Counted from the first letter of the stretch, positions 1-11,261 are shown. The stretch: 64,000 bases of DNA from Symsagittifera roscoffensis (GCF_963678635.1 NC_087063.1:15445006-15509005), one strand, 5' to 3'. The notes: generated by a model from the letters alone, not told the origin. Made by a program: numbers and translations.

Positions 1-1
1 T

Positions 2-790
2 GCCGCAGGGTTGAAGACGTTGTTAGTGCAATACCTCATGATGCAGAATCGGCACATGACAGGTGAAGATGAGAATCCAACCTCGAAAGAAGAATGGAAG
101 AAGATGAATAGGGGGATGCCTCTGTTGACGGACCTATGCCTGGCAATGAGGTCGGACCCTATGGGGATAATCCGGGGTCTAGAGGAGGTGGTGACCTGCA
201 TTTATGGTCCAGCAGTGACGTAAGCATTCCCAGATCCCCTGGTGACAACGTATCGTCACTCTGTGACGCACTTGAGTCTCATCAGCATACTGGATGGGAC
301 GGCGCTCAATTGGTGTCAGCAGGAGGTGCTCAGAGCGCGAATGAGCAACACGGTACTCTTTGGAAAAGTGAAAGATGCCGAGCTGATAGTGTACAACTTC
401 AGGGGGCAAATGCAATGTAGAATGGGAGGCAAGCGAGAGGGCCCCATCGAAACGTACCCCAAGTTTTGGAACTTGAACCCATTGACGGCAGACGGACGAG
501 AGATCTTGAGGATTCCTGCTTGGGAGGAATGCTTTGCGCTGGTCAAGAGGGAGCTGGAGGCCATAATGGAGAAAGAGATCCTCCCAGCCACCATGCCTGA
601 GTACCCGATAGTCAGGAGGATGACCTTGGGAATGAACAGCCCCTTGGTAGTTCCCTCCATAATGGCGAGGATGACGACGGAGGAAATGCAGAAGTATTTC
701 ACTGATGGCTGGACCCCCTGTTCATCGGCTACACGGCGGCGGTCTACTTCCATACTAGCGAGGCGAAGGTAAATTCGTGGACGACGCAAG
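2..790 (+). pseudogene. Broken upstream reading frame of the mobile element carrying the 1405-codon ORF
   Basis: This frame is open from the left edge of the window, so its true start lies outside. It is interrupted by a TAA at 221-223. After the stop the same frame continues to about 714, where a run of five C (714-718) marks the point at which coding character moves to the next frame, which runs without a stop into the large ORF beginning at 799. Composition and codon use match that ORF and differ from the AT-rich flank, so the two probably formed one longer polyprotein or two overlapping ORFs. I do not recognise the family. The TAA sits inside a good donor-like string (GTAAGC at 220-225), so a short intron is an alternative to a nonsense mutation. 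The frame change could be decay, a homopolymer sequencing error or programmed frameshifting. Confidence 0.6.
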
Positions 791-798
791 CGAAAAAG

Positions 799-3700
799 AT
801 GAGAGGTTCGCAGCCCCCCGGATATGAGGTGCGAAAGGTCTTGAGAGCTCTTGAGCAGCAGGGACTTGAGAACATGCTACCCATATGGGATGATGGCAGG
901 ATGATCATGATGGAGGGGCACGTCGCATTGGTGGACGACATGAAATTTGCAACGAGAAAATACAGGGCACCCTATGGCTTAGAACAGGTGGAAGTGAGAC
1001 AGGAGGGAAAAGAACTAGATGCAGCAGGTCAACTGCACGTAGCCCTGACGGAGTACAAGAAATTGGACCCTACGACACCATCACCACTGTCAGTGGACAC
1101 GCCTGGAGACAAGAGGAGTGGACCCGTCGAGGACCGGTTTAAGAAAATTCTCGAGAGAAGGAGACATGAGTCAGAAGAAGAAAGTATGGATGAAACTCTC
1201 AGTGAAGCCGGTGAAAATATGGAAGTGGGGAATACGCCTGAACCAGGGCCATCAGGGGAGGAGCTCACCACTCAAGAGCTGTTGAAAGACTTGAACGAGG
1301 AGAATTGGGCAGATACTGCCACCCCACCTCTGAATCCGTCCCCCCGGAAGAATCTGGAATTGCCATTGGCAAATGAGACCTTCAATATGGGGATGATACT
1401 CTTGAGCTCGGAGGAAAGGGAAAAGAACACTTTCGAAGGGAACAGGGACATGTTCCTGGGGTCCCTGAAGGACGATGCTTGGCAGGAGTTCTTGGAAGAA
1501 TTCAATCAAGAAGTGGGCAGCGAGACGACGCTGGACAAATTCAAGGAGGAACTGTGGGACACAGTCGTGAGATTTGGAGAACCGCTTCTGATAGGAACGG
1601 GCCTGGATGAGAAGGCGAGAAAAGAGCTGCTGAGCAAGCTGGTAGAGCTGAGGAATTCACGATCGAAGACTAGAGAAGAAAAATGTGAGGACAGCTCTAC
1701 TCTGAAACAAAAAACTGTAGATAAAATAGTTGATGATATAAAAAGGGATAAGGTTGGGACTAGTAATATGATTAAAATTACTAATATCCTTAAGGCTCGA
1801 GCAGGGGGGAGGCAAGAGTTGGAAGGATTGGGGGTAGACAGAGAGGTCGAATCAGTGATGATAGCCACAACACCCTCAAGCAGAGATGTGAAGACCCGCA
1901 AGAGGAAGAGAGAAGTGGAGGGATTGGGTAGTCCTTCAGTGGATGCTGTTTCGGAAGGAAACTTGAGAGAGACGGCGCCCATGGTTTTGGCTCGATGCAA
2001 GACGGCGGCATACAAGAGCAGCTCGGAGCTCAGAAGACCACTTGAAGTAGAGAGGGAAATAGAGGTTTCCACCAGTTCGACATCGGAGGAAGACTTCAGG
2101 CCCCAGAAGATAAACGTAAAGAGAGGTTCAACGAACGGACAGACATGGGAAGTGGATGTCGGCAAAGAATGGATCTCGAAGGCACACCAGGCCACGGGCA
2201 AGCAAGTGACGAGTGATCCATTGGAGAGGAACAAGACGAGGAACACCTCCCGGGCGTGGTGGGTGGCCCTCGAGACATTGAAGGAAATGGAGGACTGCTT
2301 GAAGAAATTGGATAGTGGAGTAGCTCGCAAGCGAAGCAATTGGGCCACCCAGCAAAAGGCCGAGGTTAATAAAATAGAAGTGGCGAATCAGCTGAAGAGG
2401 TCCTGGCAGAACTTGTTGAAGGATCATTTTGAAGAAGCAATGAGGACATCCTCATCAGCACCACCATTAATGGCGAATCCCTTCGTTAGGACTGCAGGAC
2501 AATTAATGTTCACCTGGAGTCTGGTGGGAATAGAGTTGGAGACATTGACCTCGTATGACAGGCTGAAGTTGGGAAGCAAAAAGCTAGATGTGTATCAAGC
2601 ATTGATGCAACACGTGGCCAGGGACAATTCAGGCTTGAGCCTGGCTAGGAGGAAGGATGCCACATGTTTCTTGAGATGGATAATGTCAATGATGTCTGAT
2701 AGTACCATCTTGGCATGCCACCAGAGAGCAAGCGGAAGTAAAACCGTGGAAAAAAGAGTCTCAACGATCATCTTAATCGTGTATCAGAGTACTGGTATAG
2801 AAAAAGAAGATGGTTCCAGACTGTCCCTAGAGAACCACAGAAAGCTGGACGAGGTACGGAGATTTTATAATAAGAATTTCGAAGAAGAGCATGATGTTCA
2901 CCGTAACCTGGCCTCGTCAGAGCAGTACTCGAGACCCAGCGAGAAGGGGGAATACCAATACGTGTCAGGAGTGATGGGAATAGCCTACAACCCCTTCTTA
3001 GACTCAGAAACAGGAGGCTCTCACAGGAACCACGTGGTGGCGGAGCTACTGAAGTTTTGGACAGAAAGAATAATGGAAATAGAAACGGTAGAGAAAGAGG
3101 GGCCGAGCCTGGGCCTGATTCTTGAGAAAACACCAGAGGTGGTAAGCATACCGCGTTCGAACAAGAGAGTTGAAGTGCACATGGGCGATGGAAATGGCTT
3201 GTTAATCACGAACTTGGGGGTGGTATGGAAGCTATTAAGACCCTCCTGGTGTCCACATCCCCACGCGAGTCTGATCGAGGAAACCACCGAGCGAGTGAGG
3301 TTAGCACCAACGGAAGATGAAGATCTGGCAAAGTTGAGTGTGTTGCACAAGCTAATCTCACCTCAGACGCAGGAATCAGGCGAAAAGACGAGCAAGCTCG
3401 GGTCAGCAAAGAAGATGGAGCCGGGTAGCTGTCTGGATTCGACGTGTGGGAACGGAGAGCACACCTGCGATGGACGGTCATGTGTCAGGATACTGTCCTT
3501 TCAAAAAGAAGACTTGGTCACTTGGTTTGAAGACATCACGGAAAGGGAGAAAAGTGAAGTGCAAATAGTAGCGGAGTGTTACGCGAGAACTACGGTGAAC
3601 ATAGCAACAGCTCTCGGATTCTTCTCGAGAACGTGTAGTCTGCAGTCACTGGAAAGACTAGAGTCTGAACACCATTTAGTGACGGCGTTGAGCGTAGAAT

Positions 3701-5016
3701 CATGGCCTGGGGTGTTGCAGGTGACTCAAAAACACATCCGGAGCTGGAAGGTTGGTCTCGAGGTGGAAATGGGGTCTCCCATGAGCGAAGCTTATGGCCT
3801 GCCATTGAACGCAAAATCCTTGATAGGGTCAATGATGGCCAATTTGTGCGGAAGCCACTACCCACTGCACATGGCGATGGTGGAAGCATCCAGCCAGAGA
3901 ATATTGGTGGACAAGGCCTTCTCAGTGCCCAAGTGCGTGAGGTTGGCTCGGATATCGCATCACTCGCACAAGTTGTTGAGAAAAATCAGAGGGACAGTAC
4001 CAAAAGAATTGAGAGATGACTTGAGTGAAATCTGGGGAGAAGAACTTTTGAAGTTGGAGAGTGAGAACACAAGCGATCACGAGAGACAAAACGTGATCGG
4101 AAAACCTGTGGGAGGTGCTCCAAACATGGAAGATAATGACACGATGCATGAGAAAATGATAGAGCTTGAGCCTCTCTTGGAAGCCTCGGGGGAGCGTAAC
4201 CTCAGGAGCATTGAGATCACCCATGGAGAATGCCCATGCCACTGTTTGGCACAAACGGTATGGTATCCAGATCACAAGAACCTTTGCCTGGTGTGGGATA
4301 TGGAAGAAATTCGGTCGATCGGACTACCGGACCACCGGCAGAAGGTGACGCTCTTAGTAGTGAGTACGATGTTGGCTCTGAGATGGATAGAAGAGAATAT
4401 AACGAAGTATCGGGAAGTGACGACGCCAACGGCTGAGTCAATATATGCGATAGACTACAGCAGGAGACTCGAGTTGTTTGAGACTGCGTGCAAAGTATTC
4501 GCCATACCGACGGAAGTCAGACACATATGGAGCCGTTTGAGGTACTTTCCATGGTTTCGGGCGACACTGACGTCTTGGTTGTACATGACAACGAAAGATC
4601 ACATGAGAAAGCATCAAAAGGAGTATCGACAGTTCCAGGCCGAGATTGGGCCAGAAGTTTTCAAGAGACCCCTGTTGACCCACCGAAATGCGATCACGAC
4701 AGGATGGAAGAGAGTGGGTAAGATGTCTAGAGACAATACCAAAGCGAGGGAATCGATACTAGAGGAGGACCTGGCGAAGAACGTGAGCTTGAGCCTGCAC
4801 AACTCCTTTTGTTTAAACCGGGAATCTAGGGTGAAGGCACTACCCAACCAAGCAAAGAGGTTGCAGGAGCAAAGAGAATGGATGCGATCCTATGAACAGC
4901 TGAAGGCTTGGGAGGAAATCGTGATTAGCTCCGATGATGAAGAAGAACTGTTGAGACAGTTTGCCGTATCAAGTACTTCAGGGTGTGGCACCTCCAAGGC
5001 AAAGAGTGCGAGATGA
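799..5016 (+). CDS. Large intron-free ORF (1405 codons), unknown family, probably mobile-element encoded
   Basis: An uninterrupted frame in a region clearly richer in G+C than its flanks. Residues about 90-190 are acidic and Pro/Ser-rich, with a PEPGPSG string typical of disordered linkers in retroelement polyproteins. Residues about 293-333 are Lys/Asp-rich and encoded by a strikingly AT-rich patch (1679-1800). C878, C883, C890 and C895 with H888 form a CX4CX6CX4C cluster that might bind metal. A CPCHC string lies near residues 1144-1149. The C-terminus carries IVISSDDEEELL (residues 1374-1385), a hydrophobic core followed by Ser-Asp-Glu that fits a SUMO-interacting motif. I see no signal peptide, membrane helix, reverse-transcriptase YxDD box, protease or integrase signature. 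A polypurine tract and a putative LTR follow the stop. The ATG at 799 is a convenience: the frame is open upstream to about 706, so translation may enter from the preceding ORF. Structural protein of an LTR-type element or a captured gene are both possible. Confidence 0.7.
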   Translation: MRGSQPPGYEVRKVLRALEQQGLENMLPIWDDGRMIMMEGHVALVDDMKFATRKYRAPYGLEQVEVRQEGKELDAAGQLHVALTEYKKLDPTTPSPLSVDTPGDKRSGPVEDRFKKILERRRHESEEESMDETLSEAGENMEVGNTPEPGPSGEELTTQELLKDLNEENWADTATPPLNPSPRKNLELPLANETFNMGMILLSSEEREKNTFEGNRDMFLGSLKDDAWQEFLEEFNQEVGSETTLDKFKEELWDTVVRFGEPLLIGTGLDEKARKELLSKLVELRNSRSKTREEKCEDSSTLKQKTVDKIVDDIKRDKVGTSNMIKITNILKARAGGRQELEGLGVDREVESVMIATTPSSRDVKTRKRKREVEGLGSPSVDAVSEGNLRETAPMVLARCKTAAYKSSSELRRPLEVEREIEVSTSSTSEEDFRPQKINVKRGSTNGQTWEVDVGKEWISKAHQATGKQVTSDPLERNKTRNTSRAWWVALETLKEMEDCLKKLDSGVARKRSNWATQQKAEVNKIEVANQLKRSWQNLLKDHFEEAMRTSSSAPPLMANPFVRTAGQLMFTWSLVGIELETLTSYDRLKLGSKKLDVYQALMQHVARDNSGLSLARRKDATCFLRWIMSMMSDSTILACHQRASGSKTVEKRVSTIILIVYQSTGIEKEDGSRLSLENHRKLDEVRRFYNKNFEEEHDVHRNLASSEQYSRPSEKGEYQYVSGVMGIAYNPFLDSETGGSHRNHVVAELLKFWTERIMEIETVEKEGPSLGLILEKTPEVVSIPRSNKRVEVHMGDGNGLLITNLGVVWKLLRPSWCPHPHASLIEETTERVRLAPTEDEDLAKLSVLHKLISPQTQESGEKTSKLGSAKKMEPGSCLDSTCGNGEHTCDGRSCVRILSFQKEDLVTWFEDITEREKSEVQIVAECYARTTVNIATALGFFSRTCSLQSLERLESEHHLVTALSVESWPGVLQVTQKHIRSWKVGLEVEMGSPMSEAYGLPLNAKSLIGSMMANLCGSHYPLHMAMVEASSQRILVDKAFSVPKCVRLARISHHSHKLLRKIRGTVPKELRDDLSEIWGEELLKLESENTSDHERQNVIGKPVGGAPNMEDNDTMHEKMIELEPLLEASGERNLRSIEITHGECPCHCLAQTVWYPDHKNLCLVWDMEEIRSIGLPDHRQKVTLLVVSTMLALRWIEENITKYREVTTPTAESIYAIDYSRRLELFETACKVFAIPTEVRHIWSRLRYFPWFRATLTSWLYMTTKDHMRKHQKEYRQFQAEIGPEVFKRPLLTHRNAITTGWKRVGKMSRDNTKARESILEEDLAKNVSLSLHNSFCLNRESRVKALPNQAKRLQEQREWMRSYEQLKAWEEIVISSDDEEELLRQFAVSSTSGCGTSKAKSAR

Positions 5017-5046
5017 GTGGATGGTTCGAATGGATCTTGAGTCTTG

Positions 5047-5060
5047 AGAGGGAAGGGGGG
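5047..5060 (+). other. Polypurine tract
   Basis: Fourteen uninterrupted purines (GAGAGGGAAGGGGGG-like) lie about 30 bp after the stop of the large ORF. In LTR elements such a tract primes plus-strand DNA synthesis immediately upstream of the 3' LTR. Its position between the last ORF and a repeat found again elsewhere fits that role, but this is inferred from layout only. Confidence 0.45.
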
Positions 5061-6353
5061 CTTGAGTGTGGATCCGGGTGAAACCTGGGTTCACAGAAAA
5101 AGAAATTTTAACGAATCAAATATTGTTATTAATATGCTATATCTACTATATAAATCAAAATGCTGCATGACAATTTCCTGATTGAATGGGACAAAAGAAA
5201 TTTTAAATGATTGGCTTAAAAAGCAAGAATTCAAGGGTGCAGGTGTGTGCAGATTTTGATTGCTGTTTAGCGATAGTGTGAAATTTTTACATGGCCGTGA
5301 ATTTTGGGGTGTAGATAAGCTTAAGTCTGCTGCGAACTTCTGTAAATGACCACTGGCACTGTACCTTGAGCAACACTTGATTTTCTGGGACTCACTGGCA
5401 GACGACAGCACGCGATGAGGACATCGATCTCGAGTCCGGGGAGTATGTGCCAGTCGGTCATATTTGGAAGTTTGACCTTGAGAGAAGCAAAAAACACTTA
5501 ATTTTGGGGTGAAATTTAATTTTTCAAAAATTCGAATGGAGCCTGTCATGCACCATTTTCTCGCGATAACTGAAAGTCAAAAAAGAGAAGTCAGAACAAT
5601 CGAGTGACAATCGCGGGAAAGTTGCAAGATAAATCAGTAGGAAATTGCTATTCGCAATTTCCGTCACAGCAATAATCTAGAGTAGAGCTGTCCCATTCGA
5701 AACAGAAAGAAGCGTATTCCCATGAACTGGATTATTGTGACTTGACTGGAGTATTATTCTAAACTGGACTAGAGTGAACCTTCGGTGGAAAGGTGGACAG
5801 CTTGAGTGTCCCAATGGTTCACGAGAAACTATAGTCTGGAGTACAAACTTGTTCTTGTTGTTAAAACTGACAAACATTAAACTCATTTTAGTTACATTAT
5901 TTAATTCTCGAGTCAATTACCGACTGAAGTACTTCCCTTTCTTGAGCGTGCTACAATGTGAGTACTAATTTAAATTTCTAGAGTGTGTTTTATAATTGTT
6001 ATGTTGAGGTAAGGCGAGTTTTAGGTTGATCCATCTGAAATGGATCAAAGTTCCACTGTCTAATAAAAAGTAACGTAACGGATTGTTCCAACCCGGTTTT
6101 TAACGGCGTTCATGTATTTTGGGTATCTAGAGACCTAAGTATGAGGACGTTCTTAATTCTAGAGTGGGGGGATATTTTAGTAGTAGCCTTAAGCTGTAAC
6201 GGGTCGTAGTCTCATGTCGCAAACGAACCGAATTGGCTCCGACTGATTTGAGGTAGAAAAACACAAGAGATAGTGTCCCTGACTCTTGAGCCAATAGTTA
6301 TAGGGCCTATTTTTCTTAAGCCTCATGTGTGACTGCAGTAGACGAATGTTACA
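5061..6353 (+). repeat. Putative 3' long terminal repeat of the 1405-codon element
   Basis: Non-coding sequence directly after the polypurine tract. From about 5470 to 6353 it aligns by eye with the reverse complement of 56337-57110. Shared landmarks in order are the ATTTTCTCGC block (about 5553), the GACAATCGCG block (about 5606), the AGTAGAGCTGTC block (about 5683), the GATCCA block (about 6030), TTTTTAACGGCGTT (about 6098), TCTAGAGACCT (about 6125), GAGATAGTGTC (about 6268) and a terminal TGTTACA at 6347-6353. Homology fades right after TGTTACA, which fits an LTR end in CA. The left boundary is set only by the polypurine tract and is uncertain. The partner LTR would lie upstream of the window. 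Confidence 0.5.
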
Positions 6354-7460
6354 AACCTGAAACTATGGTAGCTGAAGTTGAATTTTTTTAATCTGAAAAT
6401 TGTCTAAAAGCTTTAGTATATCTGGTTTATGCTTTATCTTGCAAAAAAATTGGAGAAAACCGAATCTTTTGATATCTTAAACTTAGTTTTTGAAATCTCA
6501 AACCTAAAACTCTTAAACTGTCTCAAACTCGATGCATGAAAATAAAAAGTTGGTTTTTGATAGCTGGTCTAGTGTAAATTAAAATTTGGAACAAGTTTGT
6601 AACTTCAAAATCAAAAATTTGTTTGCGGAAACCTAAGTTTTTGGGGCTGAAACTATGATTTCTAAAACTGAAACTATGGTTTGACCACTTGGTTTTAGAG
6701 TTTTGATATTGGAAATTTAGGTTGATCTCTCTAATATATTTCTATTCCAGCAATAAAATTGCTCAAAAAGATGAGAATTTTAGCCTAAAACGACGATTTT
6801 AGTTTTCTGAAACTATAAGTTTGAGGGCTCAAACTAACACCTTCTAGAGGTTTTTTGAGTTTAAAAATTGGTTAGTGTATTAAGGATTCCTATTATCTTT
6901 CAATATTTTACAAAAATTTTACATGGGAAGCAAAATTTTCGGGTCCGAAACCAAAAACACCAATTCTGAAACGTACGTTTCAGCCTTGGGAACCAAATTT
7001 TAAAATTGGTTTGGTGGGTTTTAACACCGTTAGTTTTCTCTAGAAAGTCAAAATTCGGCGTTCGGAGCTCAATTTTGAGACCAAAAACTCAATTTTTGTG
7101 TTCTGAAACCTGAAACTAACAAAAACTTACCATTTAAGACCAGGTTTTTGACTTATGGTTTCCAATTTTGGGTTTGACTTGTTCAACTTTTGCTGTTTTA
7201 CCCGAATCCGTTTACAGAAACTTAAAATTGTGACCGGAAACTATACTTATTTTAACTGAAACGTTTGACCCTATAACTGAAACCTAGACTGAAACCAAAA
7301 ATTTTGGCTGGTAAAAATCAATTTTTTAGTGCTTAGGCTATCATATGAAACCTAGTTTATCAAAATAAAGTGGATGTGTCAGTGTTTTAGACTTAGTTTT
7401 TGTTGTGAAACCTGAAACTTTTGTGCTGAAACTAAAAATTGGTGTTTGGTGTTATGTGGT
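6354..7460. repeat. Degenerate CTGAAACTA-rich low-complexity region
   Basis: Variants of CTGAAACTA, GAAACCTGAAACT and their T-rich counterparts recur dozens of times with no fixed period. There is no coding frame of note. It begins at the end of the putative LTR and resembles an old, expanded short-period repeat. Confidence 0.5.
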
Positions 7461-10400
7461 TAGCGTTGAAGATTGATTTTAGTGCGTATTCTTATTGTTT
7501 TTTAGGTGTATATTTAAACTGTGTCATAAAAAACCAATGATTTATTAAAAAACACCCAAATCAGTTCCTTCCTTCTTGGTTTTTGTTATTTTGTTCCTTA
7601 GTTCCAGTAATTGGTAGCTTTACTGATGGATGATTTAGGTTTAAGTTACGTTAAGGTGGATAGAATTAAAATTAGTTTAAGAAAAATTGAGGATAAGTCT
7701 CGAGAAATGATGAAGGATTAGAATAAATAGCAACAAGCGTGGGTGGTTTGAGAAAATGTGATGAAGAATTCAATTTTTCATACAATTTAGGGTTCTCTTA
7801 GATTGCACATATGACCACTTAACCCCCTCGAAAAAATAGATGAAGATATTTAATGAGTTTTTGAGCACTTTGGTTTAATACGGAATTTCATTAATTTTAT
7901 GGATGAAAACTGTAAACTGAAGTTTCGGCATAAATTTAGTGGATTATTGGACAAAACGGGTATATCTTACTAGCGGACTTAGGCAGAGAACGATTTTTTC
8001 AGAAATTTTATATATTATTATAATAAGATATAAAAGTTAAGTTCATGAGCTAATGTCAGTTAGAAAGCCGTTTAATTGACCTCGAGATGGAGGAATATCG
8101 TGGGCGACTGTTAACGCAGGGGATACTTATCGCAACAACCCTACTAGGAATATCTGTCAAATAGAAGACAATGAAATTGTGTTTCTATCGAAAGATACCC
8201 ATTGTCTCTGGCTTTTTGATGTTGGCAACTAATCTGACAAATACTCACAGACCCTAATTTTAATATATTTTTTTGAATTTTGAAAGCTGTTTCGAGTTTG
8301 TTGGAAAAAGATTTTCTTAAGGAGTAGTTCTCTGCTGCGGTCGCACCAGTTTGACTAAGCGCTCATTGCTGGTTGAATGCTTAGTAATTTTATCCTAAGT
8401 TATAAGTCTCACCTTAGATCGTCAAGTTGTCTTGACAAAAGTTAGAGTAGAAACAATAATTAGAAAAGTTACGAATTAATTAGTTGGTTAAATACAAAGC
8501 ACTGGGTTATTAGATTATATAAACGAATCGAACAGCTTAAAGAAATTTACCTATGAGGGGAGGTTGAGTTAATCTTATTTTGTTCATCAATATTTTATCT
8601 TCTTACTAAGATCGATGGCTGATTAGTATTCTTGGGTCGCCCTTGATTGTGTCCACTTCGGCACTTCTGGTTTGGTCGTCAGTATCGTCTTGCCGTAGTC
8701 CTTTTGGTACATGTAGTCCAGACTTCCTCAGGTGTGGGTATCTTGAGTATCTCGATTTATAATTTTATCGAACTTGAAATGAGAATTTATTCTCTATTTT
8801 ATTTGTGAAAAAAGGCTAGTTTAAATTTATTGTGAAGGCAGAAAAGAGAAGATGTTTATTTTGAAAAGGTCTGACTGAAGAGATCTAACTTGCTGCTTAC
8901 TGAGCAAAAAGAAACACTGAAAATTTCAGGCCAGTCTTTTGCTCGTAAGCATAAACCGGCGGCTGATTCAATCTTTAATGATTCAAGTTTCACCTGCTCC
9001 TTTGTTCTCCCTTTCTTATAAGGGAATTTTTAACTAGTTTTTATTTGATATTTTCAAATCAAATATCTTTAACTTATTAGTACTCTTTGATTAAAACCGC
9101 AGCCTTCAGTTTTTCTGATTAAAAATTCATATTACTCTCTCTGATGCATCATATTGCAGGTGCATCTCTGCTTAATCAAATCAAGGAGAATTTCAGTGCA
9201 GCCGGCAAGTCTGCTAAAAATTTATCCATTTTGTTTCAAGTTAAAGTTAAAAGGGAAGTTAAAAGTTAATAATCGCCGCCCTTTTAAAATAGTGAGCATG
9301 AAAAAATGAGAAAATATGGACAAGTATTTAAAAAGGAGTGGATTTTCAAAACAAGATTTTATAGTCCTAATAAGAGTAAATCAGTCAATATCTGATTTAG
9401 TGAAAAGAGGCTTTAATTTAAATGGCACGCTCCAATTTAGAATTGGGTCGTTAAATAAACAATTAAGACAATGGTTTTTTGTCTGTGTATTATTTTCAAT
9501 ACTGCAATATTTACTGTTTGTTTTGTTGGACCCAGTTTTTCCTAATAAAGGTAATATGAGGTAATACATTAGGTAATATTGTAATTTGTTTCTAATAGTT
9601 TCGGTTATTGTTGTTCGAAAACTTTTTTGATGTTATATTAATTGCATTAATGTTTAAATGAACTAAAATTAGATTGTGTTAGTTTTTCTTGATTCATAAC
9701 TTATTTGACGCAGAGCTTTAGCTGTTTTGAAGAATAAAGTTTTGGTTTTCAAAAATCTGACTCACTTGTAATGGAGTTTTTCACAAAAAAAAACAAACTG
9801 AAATTTTTTTGAAGCTCATTTGAAGGAATTTACACAATTGTATTTGTTTTCATCTCTCGGGGCACCTTGTTGATCAGTGCTCAACTATGATAATTACAGC
9901 AATTTTTTCTCCCGTCAAATGAAATCGTTTTTTTTTTTATACTATACATAAAATTGAAACTTTTAATGTTTTTGAATAAAAAAACAATTCACCTACTGTT
10001 CATAATGACATAAAAAATAAACTCAGCTAAGTTTAATTCCAGAAACTGCTTAATAAAAAAATAGTGTGTAAAAATTATCCAGGTATTTGCTAAAGAGCTC
10101 TTTTCATTGCATTTTAATGAAACAATTTTTTGCGAGGTTCAAATAATCACAGACAAAGTAGTCTACTCTTAACAATGAGCAAAAACTGTTGAAAAAAAAC
10201 TGTTTCGTTTTTTTTTATTACATTTAGGTTCATGTTTTTGCTGCTGAAACCTTTGGAGTTAGAAATCATACTTTTTCATGCATCCACGATACATTTACAG
10301 CAAAAAAAATCAAAAAAGAGTTTGATAACCTTAGTTATTACAATTTGCTAATTTTTTCATATACTTTTCCTTGCCTACACTATTATCCTTTTCAGTCATA

Positions 10401-11050
10401 TCTAAGAAAAAGGATACCAATCAATACACATCCTCAATTTGAATCAACTCGAATATGCTGCATAAGACACGTTGTTCTGCAGGTCTGATTTCTTGGAAAG
10501 CGGGTTTTACTGCTATACTTCATTGACCTTCCTGAAACTCGAAATTTGAAAAATTAAATCATCTGATGACACAATGAAGCAAAGTTGATTTGTACTAACA
10601 ATTACTTAAGTGCTTTGAAATGTTTCAGGAGTTAGCAAACAATGACAGGTGTTGCAAAACTAAAAAATTTACAGTCCAAACGCAAACTAGTCAGGCAATT
10701 AGTTCTTGACGGCAAAGAAAAAAATGAGAGGTAATCTAAGGAAGAATTGAATAAAAAGCAAAATAGAGTTTCAGCAAAAAGGTCCCATTCAAACCTGCAT
10801 CCTACCCAAAAAAAAGAAAGCCTTGGACCAAAAATTAAGCATATGAAGATCGAGCTAAAATTAATTAAATAATTTGAAAGAAAAATATTATTAGGACAAC
10901 TGAAAACTTGCTTTTTGGAAATTTTCTAGCTTCGATATTTGTTCGTATACATTCTATACGCTTTTTTGAACAATATAGAAAATTAGCGGAAAACGGACTA
11001 GTTTTCAATTACTAATTTATTGCAAGCACCCTCATGAATCAGTCATGATG
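7461..11050. other. AT-rich non-coding stretch
   Basis: No supported gene. A frame of 82 codons beginning with ATG at 9316 (MDKYLKRSGF) has a hydrophobic segment near its end, but it has no recognisable family, composition no different from its surroundings and no supporting splice sites. The rest is poly-A/poly-T rich, with no tandem repeat or element end that I could define. Confidence 0.4.
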
Positions 11051-11059
11051 CTTTTTCAG

Positions 11060-11246
11060 CATTGGTGGAGGCATCCGACGTTGTGTACGATTCGTTTTAC
11101 AAGCAAGTTATCTACCATCACGGAACATTGTTTGCTAGCTCCTCTGCTATGACCAACAAAAATGCCTGCAATTTTAACGTGTCTTCTTTACTGTACGACC
11201 CCGGCTGGAGGCGCTTGACTTATGTTTCGACTTCGAGCAAGTGCAG
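11060..11246 (+). CDS. Candidate internal exon, unknown protein
   Basis: A run of good coding character follows a pyrimidine-rich TTTTTCAG acceptor (ending 11059) and ends before a GTTTGC donor-like string (CAG at 11244-11246). The frame reads VEASDVVYDSFYKQVIYHHG near its start, followed by a Ser/Thr/Asn-rich stretch with cysteines, and is richer in G+C than the flanks. No companion exon with a matching phase could be placed, so it may be an isolated exon of a large-intron gene or a relic. The open frame continues into the GTCGAG repeats after the donor, where it stops looking like protein. Confidence 0.35.
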
Positions 11247-11261
11247 GTTTGCGACTGAAAT

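Noticed and set aside
1506-2348. 280-codon minus-strand ORF within the large ORF
   Set aside because: Ser/Leu-rich antisense shadow of the G+C-richer plus-strand frame. No independent coding signal.
9316-9564. 82-codon ORF with a hydrophobic segment
   Set aside because: Has an ATG but background composition, no family resemblance and no splice context.
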